DNA of 64,000 nucleotides from Gnetum montanum (GCA_015680685.1 MNCI01014365.1:57004-121003); one strand, 5' to 3'; shown: positions 1-12,522, counted from the stretch's first letter. A program made the numbers and translations. The notes: a model not told the origin generated them from the letters alone.

Positions 1-1
1 G

Positions 2-98
2 AGGGTTTGCTACAGATGAAGGTTTCACACCTATAAACCAGAGCTTGTGGAGGGTTTGCTACAGATGAAGGTTTCACACCTATAAACCAGAGCTTGTG
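2..98. repeat. Tandem duplication, 49-bp unit x2
   Basis: A unit beginning AGGGTTTGCTACAGATGAAG is repeated head-to-tail with a 49-base period and no visible mismatch. It lies at the very left edge, so more copies could lie outside the window. No coding role seen. Confidence 0.9.
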
Positions 99-639
99 AA
101 TAGTTGCAAGGTGAAATATGATTGTGACAAGTACATCAGACATAGTGGCAATATTAATGACAAGCATGGTCTTCAGATCTGACAAGCAAATGTTTCTGCA
201 ATCAATATAGCTCAACAATAAAGGCAACACAATTTCAAGAATTTTGGCAAACATCAAATGCAAAAATATGTTGTGGTTGATAACAAACAGGGCTATTGTT
301 GTAAAAGAATTTGCCACAACTCAGTCATTGAGGATGACAACACAACAAAAGATACAGGAGAATTGCAACATGACAATGAGGTCAATGGTAGTGCAAATGT
401 ATGCAATGTGGCCATAGTTGCAAAAGTTGTAAATAGTGATAGTAGCATAGAAAGTAAAGGAAAAGGATGTGCTTTGGTGTTGAGGGTAGCAAACAACACT
501 GATGACTTCAGTTGGTTATGATGGCTTTTAGCCAAGTGTGATTGGAAGCCATGTTAAGAATAGTTACTCCTAATTGCATATCAGAAGATTCTATGGTTGG
601 ATAAGTGAGTTCCATAATTTTTTCTATAGGTTTATTGTT

Positions 640-1284
640 ATTTTGTAGGATAGATTGTTCTTGCAAGGTTCATTGTTGTATTTTCAAGATGGATTGTTCT
701 TGTGGGTTCATTGTTGTGTTCACAAGACAAGTTGTTCTCATGGGTTCTTGTTTTTCCAAGATAGATTGGTCTTGCATGTTCATTGATAGTTGCTAGTTGC
801 TAGTTTCTGGTTTTGCAAGATGAGTTGTTCTTACAAGTTCATTGCTAGTTTCACAGAACAGATTGTTCTTACAAGTTTGTTGCAATTTTGCAAAACAAAT
901 TGCCCTTGTGGATGCATTGCCCATGTGTATTTTTGTGCATATATATCCCAAATAAGGATCATCACCTAGAGCCTCAATGCTCATCATGTTGGGCATAGCC
1001 CTGAGAGGATTGGCAGATGAGCAAAAGTCTAACCTTTTTTCCAATTGTTTTGCAAGATGAGTTGTTCTTACAAGTTCATTGCTAGTTTCACAGAATATAT
1101 TGTTCTTACAGGTTCATCGTAATTTTGCAAAACAAATTGTCCGTGTAGATCCATTGCCCAAATATATTTTTGTGCACATATATCTCAAATAACGATCATC
1201 ACCTAGAGCCTCAATGCTCATCATGTCAAGCATGGCCACGAGAGGATTGATAGATGGGCAAAAGCCTAACCTTTTTATCAGTGG
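640..1284. repeat. Local repeats, including a 237-bp direct duplication
   Basis: Two adjacent copies of a 237-bp segment (811-1047 and 1048-1284) start with TTTTGCAAGATGAGTTGTTC. They differ by scattered substitutions, so this is an older tandem duplication. The stretch before it (about 640-890) is built from shorter decayed units around the words GATTGTTCTTGCAAG and GTTCATTGTTG. The ORFs here (for example minus 793-1044) follow from the repeat and are not convincing genes. Confidence 0.75.
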
Positions 1285-2859
1285 ATGCATCCAAGCTCAA
1301 ACCCATGTCTTCTAACTTGAGAAACAAGCATGTTACCATCACTCCAAATGATAGTCCCTTTTAAAGCTATCTTTTAAACATTATCCATCTAACCACGAAG
1401 ACAGGTGTACCTCAAATATGACATCCAATTGAACAATGCACATTTTGAGATAGAATTTGAGTTAAGAGGGTGTATTATCATTTTATTTTTTTTTACTTGT
1501 GTTGGCATTGACCAGGTGATTGTTGGAATAGATACCAATGGCAACAATATTAGCTCATAGAATTTTCTATAAGTTTTTAGGCTATTGAAGAATTAGTCTA
1601 GGTTCAATGAACCTTGGGTTGGGTTGACAACAACCACATGTATAAATTGGAATTAAGGGTAATGTAATTGAATGCATGTGCATTTGCCTGGGTTTTGTTT
1701 CCATTGCACTAATTTTTTGTGCTACTTTTTTGTTTCTGATTGCAAAACTTGCTACTGTTGATGGATCCTAACATAACAGGCTTAGCCAATTGTCAGACTT
1801 AGGGTTCATTAACCTGCAAATGCCTGCTCATGTATTTAACAATTAACATCCCCCCGTGTAAATACAAAAACCTATACTGCTGTATGTAGAAACATATGAC
1901 ATACCTCAAATGTCAAAACTACCATTAATTTATTCACAGTGCAAGACTGGTAGGTTAACACTCAAGAAGGCAATTTAGCCTTCAAACATACACATGGACA
2001 AAAGAAGTATAGGACTCAGCCGACTACAAGCCTTAGGGCTAAATAACATTAAGAAAAAAAACTGTTCATGCATTCAACAATTGACATAAGTCCTTGTACA
2101 TATAATAACCTACACTGCTGCCTTCAGAAACATGTGTTGTGTCTTAAATGTCTAAGCTACCATTATAAATCATTAACAATGTACACTGATAAGATTGATA
2201 TTTAACACTCATTAAGACAAATTAGCATTCATAAACACACAAACAACTAACCTGAAGGAAAATAATATGATAGGATTAATCCTCACGATGGAAAATAAGC
2301 CTTTGGAAGGCACACGTATGAAATTAAAGATTAACGTCACCAATCACTCTTTAGAGGGTAGAGAAGCTTTCAATAACGAAAGAATTAAAGGAGAATAACT
2401 GCCTTAAAAAAGACAAGTATCATGTCCAGCCAAGTTATAGGACTCAATAACATGGAAAAATGTGCTCATACATTCACCAATTGGCATGACTATTGCTTTT
2501 AGAAACGTATGGCATACCTCAAAGGTCAAAACTACCCTTAAATCATTAATAACACAACGATGAAAATATTAATACTCAGGAAGGCAGATTAGCCTTCACA
2601 AACACAACCACAAAATCAATGTAGATGGTTGTAAATCTATAGATTTATTAGCTCATCACACTTCAGATTACAAAGAGAAGAATTGTAATGTTAAAGATCA
2701 GCAATAGATAAAGAATTGACTGTTCATGCAATTAATAAAACTATGATAACAGAAATAACTGATTACAAGTCAAAAAGTATGTGTGTGTGTGTGTTTTTCA
2801 TGCACAAAATAAATGAACTTTTAACAAATAATTAAAACCATTAGTGAACAATTTCTAAC
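1285..2859. other. Non-coding stretch, intron or 3' flank of the lyase gene
   Basis: AT-rich with no recognisable protein similarity on either strand. It follows a good 5' splice site (GTTAG) after the last visible exon of the lyase gene, so it is most simply that gene's next intron. I looked for the expected C-terminal exons (the conserved tryptophan/serine/glycine segment that follows the PLP lysine in the family) and did not find them. Confidence 0.5.
2780..2794. repeat. (TG)n microsatellite
   Basis: Fifteen bases of uninterrupted alternating T and G, followed by a T run. Confidence 0.9.
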
Positions 2860-5800
2860 CTTTCTGATCTCATGGTTCCGGTATAAAACTATGCTAGTAC
2901 CCTTTGGGCCAAGGCCATACTTGTGAACATCAATTGATATTGAGGTAACACCATGCACAGTGAAATCAAATGGTGGAATTTCATACCTGAAATATAATAA
3001 GCATAATAAGAAATCTAAAAGCATAGGTATGTCTATTCCTTGTATTGTTAAATTTCAGTATATAGGAGCAAAAAAAAAAACAGTACTTAAGAAGTACTCA
3101 AATATTCATAGCTGAAATGTTTTCTCTTGAAGAAGATAACACTAGTTAAGCTATATATTTATGATATATATCTATTATTTGGCCAAGAGAATCCTTTATA
3201 TTTTCCAAATTAATAAGATCTCAAATTGATTTTCACATTGGCAACAGAAATCAAAACCAGTGTACTTTATTCAATGATAATTCTCATAAAAAAGTTCATC
3301 TCTTCACCCAGCTTTATGACAAAAATTATTTATTTCAAAGAACAAAATCTAGGTAACAAAGTAAAGGTAGTTTGGCCTCTCAGGAAAACTCTCAGCTGAA
3401 ATAATATTCCTCTTTAGTTATTATGACGATTGAAAAAACTATGACCAAGAGAGCTCCCCCTCACCATTATGACAATAAACTTATTTTAGTGTGACCAAGA
3501 ACTCTCTTGGACAGGGCTGGTAATTGGCCTCTTGGCCAAAATGAGCTGAAAAATATTGTTTATTAGTATCTCATTCATCTCAACACTGCATTTTTTACTA
3601 GTTATTTAATGTTGTATCCAATGTTGTGGAAGTTCAGTCTAATACCATGCAGTATTTAATGACATCCTACTTCAACATTTTTCAACACATGTCAGTAAGA
3701 TCTGTGGCTTGCATCCCACGTGTCACATATTTAAACAATATTATGGATCAGAATTTTGCATGCTTTTCCTTTTAACCGGGGTAAAAAAACAAATTTGAAT
3801 GCTACAAAACCTTCAAAAGGCATTTTAGAACTTATTTTTCTGTGGTTGAAATTTGAGAAAAAAAATATGCTTTTCATTCATCAAGATTTCAGTAATATCA
3901 GATGACTGTTTTGATTAATTACAATTTCCATTTTCTATGAAACATGAATTCACATCAAATGTAACTTTATAAGACGTTCTACAATTCTTTACCTTTGTTT
4001 TTCTTTTACCAAACTTCACAATTAGACTGTTATTCATTTCCTTGGTGTGCTGATCTTTTATCAATATTCCAAGTACAATTTTATTTTAGCACTGTCACTT
4101 GTGAGATGATAGATTACATTTTGCTTAACCTTAAAGTCTTCAATCTGCCTTCAATCCATATAAGCCTATGTGGACCAATTTTTGCACTTGGAAGCAGGCT
4201 TTTCTTCATCACTGTTTTTTGGCTCTGATTAATTCTCACATTTTGGTTAGAACTGACATGAATGACCATTTACACATAGAAGAGAAAAATATTACACATC
4301 TTGAAAAGATGCATTTCATGAATTGATTGAAATGATTCACATCTGTGCAAGCTGTAACCATGATGAATTATATGTGCATCCCCAAAAAGAAATGAAATAA
4401 AATTTTAGAATCTGAGTCTTACCCTAGTTTGCGAGCAAATGGAAGCACAAAACCTCCAAGACATAGATCAACATGGCAGCAAATATCAAACTGAGAAGCC
4501 AGATGACCAAGGTCCTAGCCATAATTTCAAAAAGAAAAACTAACATTGTTAAGGGTCTAAAGTTTTTGATGTATCAGTATAGGAATGTAAATAAAAGCGA
4601 AACAGTATACCTCAATGGGATCAATGATACCATGCGGAAAGCCAGGTGCAGAGCCAACAACCTGGAGTCAAAAACACAGGCTCATACATAAATATAAGAA
4701 TAATTGAGAACTGAACATAGAATAATTGAGAAACATTACATGTAAGTTTGCAATCATTGTTAAACCAAAAAAAGAAACATATTGGAGGCTAAAAAGAAAA
4801 CATAAATCATGCAGAATTTAGCATACTCTTACCTATTTTGCACTTAATCAGCACTAATCGTCCCCATTTTGTTACAATTTTATGGGGTGCTAACAATATA
4901 TATTAGGAAAAAAGAATTCCTTTGATCTTAGAATGGAGAATTTTTTAAGACAAATAAGACACCAAAAGAGAACAATCAAGCATTTAATTAATCAAACTTT
5001 GAATACCATAATTGTATTTCTGTTGATGTATCGCTGCATTGCTTTCACATCTGCCTTAAAATCTTCGTTTACAGATACCCGCCATAGCTTTATATTAAAG
5101 TACTGGGCAGCTTTATCATAAGCAGAATGAGCTGATTCTGCAATTATCCTACATTGAACAAAAGGTAGGATTAGACCATGCGTAAATGAATATAAACGTC
5201 ATATGAACAATAAGTTCAAGAAAAATTTTAATTACATTTCAGGATTCCTGATTCCCTTTTTAAATCTCATGTAGTCTCGTGAAGATTTTACAGCAAGCAA
5301 TATGCTTTCTGTGCCTCCTGATGTCATATTTCCGCAAACTTGTCCTCCTGACAATTTCTCTTTACCACCAAGCATGCTAGCTGTCATTGCCACAATCTCA
5401 GCCTCAAAACGAACTACACTTGGAAAAATGTCTAGATGCAAGGGATTGGTATGGGAGAACCTACATATATTTAAAATATTAGTTCATTAAATTTTTAGAA
5501 ACATGAATATACTTTTCATTTTACAAATATAAAAATATGACAAGTCTAGACATTTACCTATACAGTACAATCATTTGTTGCACTTGCTTTATTGAATTTT
5601 ATAATTTGCATAGGTTAATTTTGAGATATGCAGCAAAAGACAATGGCTGAAACTGAAGTTGTCCAACAGATTCCTCGGCCCTCCACATAAATGTAATAAA
5701 AACAGTTCATTTCAATTCAATTTTGACATACATTCATTACCTTTCACAAAAATTTGCAGCATATTTATCTTCACACCTAACTCCAACACTTCCGTCATGT

Positions 5801-8800
5801 TTTCTTTTCACACTTATAATTTGTTGTTTGACTATTTGGAGACTTTATCTCATTTTAGTATTTAAATCTTTTACACAACTCCTCCATTTTCAGCCATTCC
5901 AGTGTGATTATGCTTCTAACTTAGTTTCTATTTTCTTGTATTGCATTTATTATGGATTTCCTTGAACTTCGTATGTTCTATAGAGGCTTTTCATCTTAAT
6001 ATTTCAAATAATATTCTTTCTAGAGAAATAACTTTTGGGGCTCTTCCATGTTATCAACATCAGCATGGTCCTAACTCTTGGGGATATGTTGAGACATGTA
6101 CCAATTTCAGGCAATAGTAAAAATATATTTTCAGGCTAGGCTGTCAGATAGACAGTTGGCTATGGAAAATCATGATGAAATCCTCACCCACCTTAACAGG
6201 TCAGCCTAGGACTAGATCGAGGGAATAAAGGCACCATGATAATAGATAATGAAACAAAGATGTGTGGTGGTTACTATATGTTCTTAAAATGAATTTGAGC
6301 ATATATATTTATGCATTGCCATTCAATTGCTTATTTAGGGAATAAATTATGATTCTACATATCTGAATGTTATGATGTGGAAATCTTCAGAAGATGTAGC
6401 AACAACTTGGATATGTATTGGTGAAACATGATGCACTATAAAATTTGGAATGCACTGCTGACACGTTATCTACAAACGTTTAGACAAAAAAAGAAAATGT
6501 GAAACTTTTTTTAGAGGCTTGAAAGCCAACCAGAATAAAGAATATGTTGCATAGAATGGGATTTGACTCCTTACCAGATGGTACATGTGCAGGCCCTGAA
6601 TGACTATACATATGAATGTATGTTGGCTCCCCAGCCTTGGGGTAGCTTACTCCTTACCATGCAGGCATCTCTAGTATGAATGCTGTTCCACTCTCTTGGA
6701 AGCAAACCAAGTTAGCTGTATATAATTAATGATGTTGGGAAATCCAGGAGCAGATTAAGGGTATAAATTGAATTGCTTAGCTCACTAGATTGTATCATTC
6801 TCTTATGTTTCAGTACACTCTCATCGGTCAAGTAACATGTCCATCAAACAAACAAAGCAATGATCTGGCATCTTTGTGTCAAACAATCAAAGAAATGATC
6901 TCACGTCTTTGTTACAAAAAAAAAAAATATTAAATTGCACATCAATATTAAGGATGAGTTGGCATCCCAAAAGTGATTCTTCTATCTTTTGTGTTATTAT
7001 AATTGTTGTTATTGTTATGGATGCATATGTAATAGATCCTTGACCTTACTCCTTGCTTCATCTCTATGATCCAAGGACATGCTGGAAGTATTCCATATCT
7101 GAATTTTCATGATTACTAATTAATCATACAAGTTAATTAGCATAGCTCATTTGGTCAGAGCACATGGCTTGGGGTTGTGCAAGTCATAGATTCAATTCCA
7201 AAGGGCTTTGCTGAGACATGCCACCTAGGGGAATGGTAAAAATATACAGTCAAGGACTATGACATCAGATACACAGCCAGCCAGCCAGCCATAGAAAATT
7301 GTCATCAATTCATTGGCCTACCTTAACAGGTAAGCCCATGTTGTTGGGTTAATGGTGCCATCATGACGACTAAATTAATCATGTGGGTTCAATTTGTTAG
7401 TTATATGGGGCTTTTTTTTTTTCCAGATAATTGTTCATGTTTCAATTTTGTGGCATCAAAGCTGATGTCCATGCTGTTCACATTTTTTGCTGACATGCAG
7501 CAAGTTCATTGCATTGAGTGATTTTGGATCACTTCACTATGTTGTTCCAAAAGCCTGATGCATTTTTTATAATAGGATTCTTAGTCTCTCTGTTCCTTGG
7601 CTTTTATTGGTATTGATGCATCTGCCTTTAGAAACCCTTTTATGGTAATTTTAACATCTAACATTTTGACCCGCCTGAAAATCGTATGTACAATAGTACC
7701 AATTTAAAATTTCCATTCATACAACAAAAATAAAAGAATAGAAAAAAGTATAACTAAATGTCGCTGTTTAAATATATCAATCTTAAAGTTTTTTTAATTC
7801 AAAATCTAGGAAATTCCATTTACATACAATAAAACATGACTGTATCATTACATACATAGTATATGCTTCATTTATCAGGGAAAAGTGTCCTTCAGATTCA
7901 CTCCCACCTATGTACCTGCAAAGAAAAATGTTCGTCAATAGGAACATTGAAATTTTTCAACATTGATGTTATACAGGTTTACAATAATACCCCACTTTGT
8001 ATCTAAATGCATCACAACAATTACATTTTCAGTGTTGATCTAAACATTCAGAAAAGGTCAACCTACACTGTACCAGAGCATCTTTCCTGCCAATGGCCAT
8101 CTTTTGATTTCTCAAACTTCAATCTATCTATAACTCCCTTCCCAAGGCCAACTTTAGAAAGCTCATTCTGGAAATTTTCACGACCAGATTTGATGCTGGA
8201 CTGAAGCTTTTCAACAACCTGAAATTAAACAACTAGAGAAGTTTAGACTTTAGAGAAAACGCATAGAAGGATCTCAACAAATTCATATTTGGATAGTCAT
8301 GCGCCAGATGACTTGGAAGATAGATAATGGAAAGACATAATAGAATAAATTTTACGAAGAAAAATCATCTGGTTCCCAACTTTATGGAGTGTAATTATGG
8401 TTCAAAAATTGAAAAACAAAAGGACTTAACCTTCTCAGTAAACTTAAAACGTAAAATGAAACTAAAGCAGGGAATAAACTAACAGAATGAAACGCATGTG
8501 CCGAACGACTCTGATTTTGATCACTACCATGTTTTTAACAATCATCAATTTTCGATACTCTCTGGGAACTTGAAAGGTGCTAAGTACATACTTTCATGAA
8601 TCATGAACTTGCTTACTTTCTCATGCAATCTTTTTATCCCTTGTGCGTTTGACTAAGGGATTACTTTTTCTGTGTTTACCGGCTGTGTTTTCCTAAAGAT
8701 ATCTGTAACATTCACATAAGACTCGTAAACATATACTTTATTAATAGTTAAGATTAAAAACATCTTTGTAACCCTGTTTTGCTCTCGGGACTCCGATGAC

Positions 8801-9724
8801 TGCATTATTTTTTTGAATGAAATAACAGTTGAATTGTAAAACCAACAAAATTTTCATGCTTATTTACGAAGTATTGCAGATTTATCATGAATTCAATTAC
8901 TTAGCGAAAAGATGAAAACTTCTTCATTATGCAGACAAAAAAGTATACCTCTTAAAAGGAAGAAAAATGTCTCCGCACGAAATGCGGTAACAGTTTATAT
9001 GGTGGTAGCTAATGAAAATGCACTAGAATTTATATTGGGAAAGACTCTCACAGAAGTTTCAATCCGCAAGATAAGGTATACCGTCAGAAAGCTGAACGAG
9101 TTAATGCTTTTACATCAACAGCACCATTATTTATCCTTCAAGCGGATAAAAATAAACAAAAAACTATTTCCTTTTACGCTTAAGGAATTAACGTCCCTTG
9201 AGTTATTCAGTTTATTCGTGATGTTATGTGATGGTACAAGTATCACAGATTGTTCAAAACTGCTAGAAAATATTGGCGCAACACATGCATAGCTCAAAAA
9301 AAGGAGTCCATACCTTGCCCTTCTCCTTCTCTATGTAAGCGCTCACTCCAGGGATCTTCCTGAAAAGCATCAATAAAAGATTTCCAGAAACCGCACATGA
9401 AATGTATAAAATTATTCAAAATAACAGAATACCGGAACAATCATACGGATAAGAAAAAGAGTAGCGGGGTAGGGCGTGCCTAAGAAAACAACTGACGAAA
9501 TTGAAGACGGTGCCGCGAACGCCATTTTCGTGAAGCAGCTGAACAAAGGCATGAACAGCTCTGGCAACAAGAAGCGTGAAAACAAAGCCAATGAGAGGAA
9601 CAAATACCAGAAGGCATGGCTCGAATTGTTGCAGATGCGCATTTGCTGAAGCACGAAGATGCAAAATCCAGCCACAGGCCAAGGTTCGTATCTCGTGAGC
9701 ACGTTCCATGCCTGCGATGACCAT
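2860..9724 (-). CDS. DPL1: Sphingosine-1-phosphate (dihydrosphingosine phosphate) lyase, nine exons, C-terminus not in window
   Basis: PLP-dependent lyase of the ER membrane that splits phosphorylated long-chain bases into a fatty aldehyde and phosphoethanolamine, the exit step of sphingolipid breakdown. Exons in gene order: 9724-9480, 9359-9314, 8218-8067, 7915-7856, 5460-5236, 5148-5007, 4661-4611, 4514-4423, 2986-2860. They total 1140 bases (380 codons) and every junction keeps frame. Residues about 35-60 form the N-terminal membrane anchor. The middle carries the family motifs [12 protein letters not shown] (exon 5), HVDLCLGGF (exon 8) and [11 protein letters not shown] (exon 9) with the Schiff-base lysine. 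The start at 9724 follows an in-frame stop; a second ATG lies five codons on. All introns are GT-AG except intron 1, which begins GC. Plant homologues are about 540 residues, so the last third is missing. The symbol is the family name, inferred from similarity. Expressed status unknown. Confidence 0.93.
6080..6240 (+). repeat. Truncated SINE-like copy
   Basis: Matches the 3' two-thirds of the SINE at 7128-7372 in the same order: GAGACATG, a short A-rich segment with TAAAAATATA, the AGACAGTTGGCTATGGAAAA segment, CCACCTTAACAGGT, and GGCACCATGAT. The tRNA-like head is not recognisable. Lies in lyase intron 4. Confidence 0.6.
7128..7372 (+). mobile_element. tRNA-derived SINE in lyase intron 4
   Basis: The head resembles a tRNA gene with RNA polymerase III promoter boxes: box A TAGCTCATTTGGTCAGAGC (7143-7161) and box B TAGATTCAATTCC (7187-7199). 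A non-tRNA body follows. The element is flanked by a perfect 10-bp direct repeat AATTAATCAT (7118-7127 and 7373-7382), the expected mark of LINE-mediated insertion. It contains a short AGCC repeat (about 7275-7292). It is not a functional tRNA: no acceptor stem pairs. Confidence 0.8.
8912..9292 (+). CDS. Unrecognised 126-codon ORF inside lyase intron 2
   Basis: An open frame on the strand opposite the lyase, wholly inside its second intron (9313-8219). The predicted product is basic at the N-terminus ([12 protein letters not shown]) with leucine-rich segments later. I recognise no domain. The length is unusual for AT-rich intron DNA but still possible by chance. There is no clear promoter, and the frame ends 21 bases before lyase exon 2. 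Could be a spurious ORF or a fragment of an unknown transcript. Confidence 0.15.
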   Translation: MKTSSLCRQKSIPLKRKKNVSARNAVTVYMVVANENALEFILGKTLTEVSIRKIRYTVRKLNELMLLHQQHHYLSFKRIKINKKLFPFTLKELTSLELFSLFVMLCDGTSITDCSKLLENIGATHA

Positions 9725-9851
9725 TTCTGCAAAATGAAGCTGCTATGCTTCTCTTCTCCGTGCGACCGTTTCAAAATCGTGTGGCAGCAGGTAACGTGTC
9801 TTGGACGTTTAAAATATGAGGGAACATTTGTTCTGACACGCCGCTTGCGTG

Positions 9852-9858
9852 TTTATAG
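9852..9858 (-). promoter_or_regulatory. Candidate TATA box of the lyase gene
   Basis: On the minus strand the sequence reads ACTATAAACACG, about 130 bases upstream of the start codon at 9724, which would leave a leader of about 100 bases. The flanking 9.4-9.9 kb is richer in GC and CpG than the rest of the locus, as expected for a promoter and first exon. Confidence 0.5.
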
Positions 9859-10139
9859 TGTCCAGCCGATGAACTAACTACAGAAAATCTTTGCAATTCC
9901 TGTGTCTGAAACTGGAAAAGATTTATTGGCGCTGGACAGCAGTGCTTGATATATGTGACCTATGCTTTTTCAGACGGCTGCCAGATGGTCGTTCACATTT
10001 GTGTTTTCGCATGCTCAGCCAGTCATGTCAACGTATTTTTCGTTTGACAATCATTCATTTGACCGGTGAATATTCGGTCATCTTAACATATGTACTTTGG
10101 TGAGCAAACATTCCACCACGTGGTGGGATTTATTTGACT

Positions 10140-11400
10140 ATTAGTGGGAGGTCCTATCCAAATAATAATAATTTAAAGAATTAAGGATATATTAAATCAT
10201 AAGTACAGAAAATAGAGAAAAAGTTCAACCTTTTAATCAATCTTGAAAACTTTCCTTATTTAGGAAAGTGATTTGGCCTATTCTTCATTCACCAACATTC
10301 TTATGGATTTTCACTTCTTGCTAAAGGGTTTATTGTAAAGGGGAGAAACTTTAAAATAAACAAAAATAACCATAACAATTAGAGATAAAAAACAAATTGC
10401 AACAAAAGCTAATAGGTATTTCAACTTGAGCTCACAAAGATATAAAAAATTCTTACTATGAAAAACAAATTAATTCTTCAGCCTTTGCTAGAAGTTTTCC
10501 TACTTCAAGTTGTAACTAAAAAACAATATCTTTGAGAATTTAATTTTTAACTCTTGAAATAGATATCATAGTTATGCATGTTCTTGCTACTAAAAAAGTA
10601 TTACTACATTGGGAGGCTTCCAAATAGAATAAAGAGCAAACAGCCAAAGACCCTTCCAAATACAAAGAAAGATAATTGATAAAATAGGATAATCACCAAG
10701 AATGGAGTCATTGATGCTTGCTTGAAATTTGTTGCAAATTCGACATCTCAACTTTCAGACATGTTGTGCAACTAGATATTCAAAAAACCATGTGAAAATG
10801 AGTCTTTATTTCTACAAAGAAGACATTGAGGGGAAATGATTCCCATATGCTAAAGATGAGTACCAATAAGAAAACCTTGTCATATTAGATACCATAAAAA
10901 TTCTATTTTTGGATAAATAAGAACTTTTCAAATATTTCTTGTTTTTTTCATCTAAAAGTAGGGTGATAATTGCATTTTCTAGGTCTTATTAAATTTGTTA
11001 TGAATAAGATAATTTGTAGTAATTATCTTGTATGCAACTTTGGAATTAAAAAAGAAAACAAATTTGCCATCTTTCCAAAAAATATCTAGAAATCTTGATG
11101 CAAACTATTGTCAACTTTAAATAAATTATCAAAATCAGAATTCAATTTTTCAAAAGTTTTTCTTCTCAATTTATCCAAACCATAGAGGCTAAAAGCCTCC
11201 TTCAATGTAATCTATCTATCATAAATACATAAATAGGAAACTACACTAATTTCTAACTTACTACAAGTGTGCACAATCTAGATGAATAAGTAACCTAAGC
11301 CTCTTCATTAAAAGGAATCCACCATCAACTAATTTGGTAAGCATATCTTCTAAAACTACAATACAATTGTAGTTTCAATTTTGTTTGACTTCTAGAAAAT
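10140..11400 (-). pseudogene. LINE (non-LTR retrotransposon) 3'-end remnant
   Basis: Minus-strand frames, interrupted by stops and frameshifts, resemble the C-terminal end of plant L1-type LINE ORF2. Visible parts are a phrase FWKDGKFVF (near 11085) and a zinc-binding motif of the zf-RVT type (SPQCLLCRNKDSFSHG, near 10810-10860) with the paired cysteines and following histidine. No reverse transcriptase core is left. It lies between the lyase promoter and element A and ends near 10140 next to an (AAT)-rich run. Boundaries approximate. Confidence 0.55.
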
Positions 11401-11652
11401 TAGGAATATGTTGGCACATTTTGGCCATTTTATGAAGTAGGAATATGAAATCAATAGATATGACAAGCTCCTTCTAAAAATACAAGGATAAAAAGATATG
11501 CATTTAAGGACCATGAGTAACATTGCCTATCTAGGTTTTAGGCAAATAATCGATTTAGTGCTGCCCTTTTGAATATGGTTGTTATTTATTCACATGGAAT
11601 TTTAATTAGGAGTATGAGATGGATTATTGTTCCAATTCTTAGTTTTTGAGTT

Positions 11653-12502
11653 TGATGAGTTATTGATTGGCCACATCGACAAGGCCACATTGACTAGGCC
11701 CTATCAACATAGGGTCTATTCTAGCCTATAAAAATGTGCCAACCTACTATGTTTAGGCATCATCTTGTCATAGTTGTAGTGAAGCTCTTGCAGTTGTTCC
11801 ATTCAAAAGTTAGAATATTTTCCTAAGTGCTCGCAGCAAGAGTCATTGAATGTACAAATATTTATTCAAGCACTGTTTTACCTGAGCATGACAATGTGTG
11901 CGACAATAAAGATGAGCTTCTTGATAAACCTTGCAGCATTCTAGATAGCTTAAATATTTTATTCATGCATTTAATGTTTTCACTTATTTATTCAATGTTC
12001 CCCAATAATTAAGCTAATTAAGTAATTAAGCGAGATAAGCTAAATAACGATTAAGTAAACACATAAGTACAACTGCTTCAAGCATGCATATGACATTTGG
12101 TAATCCTAGCAACACTTAACGTTTGGTAACCTAGCAATGTTATATATGTTCAAGATGTGTACGACAAGTCGGACTGAATACTTAAGTTAGAACTACTTAC
12201 ACAATAGTTAGCCAATTAGATTAAAGTAGACATTAAATTACTTTATTTTTTATCCTATTTATTTCAAGTACTAAAACCATAAAACACAAAATAATAAAAA
12301 TCATGTGCCTTAATTACACTTAAACCATACCCTTGAGCTTCACAAGTGTAGTTGGGAAGACAACGAACAGTCTCAATGCCCAATTCATTTCCTAGAGAAC
12401 TAGTGTACTAGAAAACTATAGAGTTCATGAAATTCGATTAGATTGTGTATGAACGCTTTGTGATTCACATGGTTGGACATAGGGGTACCTCACTACTCAT
12501 CA
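11653..12502 (+). repeat. 5' LTR of element A (Athila-like)
   Basis: 850 bp, starting TGATGAG and ending CTCATCA. Aligns along its length with the LTRs at 52190-53036 (same strand) and 15739-16665 and 44961-45894 (inverted). It carries a TATA-like TATAAAA (11727-11733). It is preceded by GAGTT (11648-11652), which recurs right after the 3' LTR at 53037-53041. Short repeats around GACTAGGCC lie near the start. Confidence 0.9.
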
Positions 12503-12522
12503 TTAGCATCATTATTGGGGAC
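12503..12522 (+). other. Decayed primer-binding site of element A
   Basis: Follows the 5' LTR directly and reads TTAGCATCATTATTGGGGAC. The equivalent site in B (44941-44960, minus) is TTGGCATTGTTGCCAGGGAC. Athila elements use the tRNA-Asp primer site TGGCGCCGTTGCCGGGGA. Most differences are C-to-T or G-to-A, as expected from decay of methylated DNA. Confidence 0.65.

Noticed and set aside
7143-7199. Possible tRNA gene
   Set aside because: Boxes A and B are present but no acceptor or anticodon stems pair, and the flanking duplication shows a SINE.
9412-9774. 120-codon minus-strand ORF over lyase exon 1
   Set aside because: Shadow in another frame. The frame starting at 9724 gives the conserved anchor and joins exon 2 correctly.
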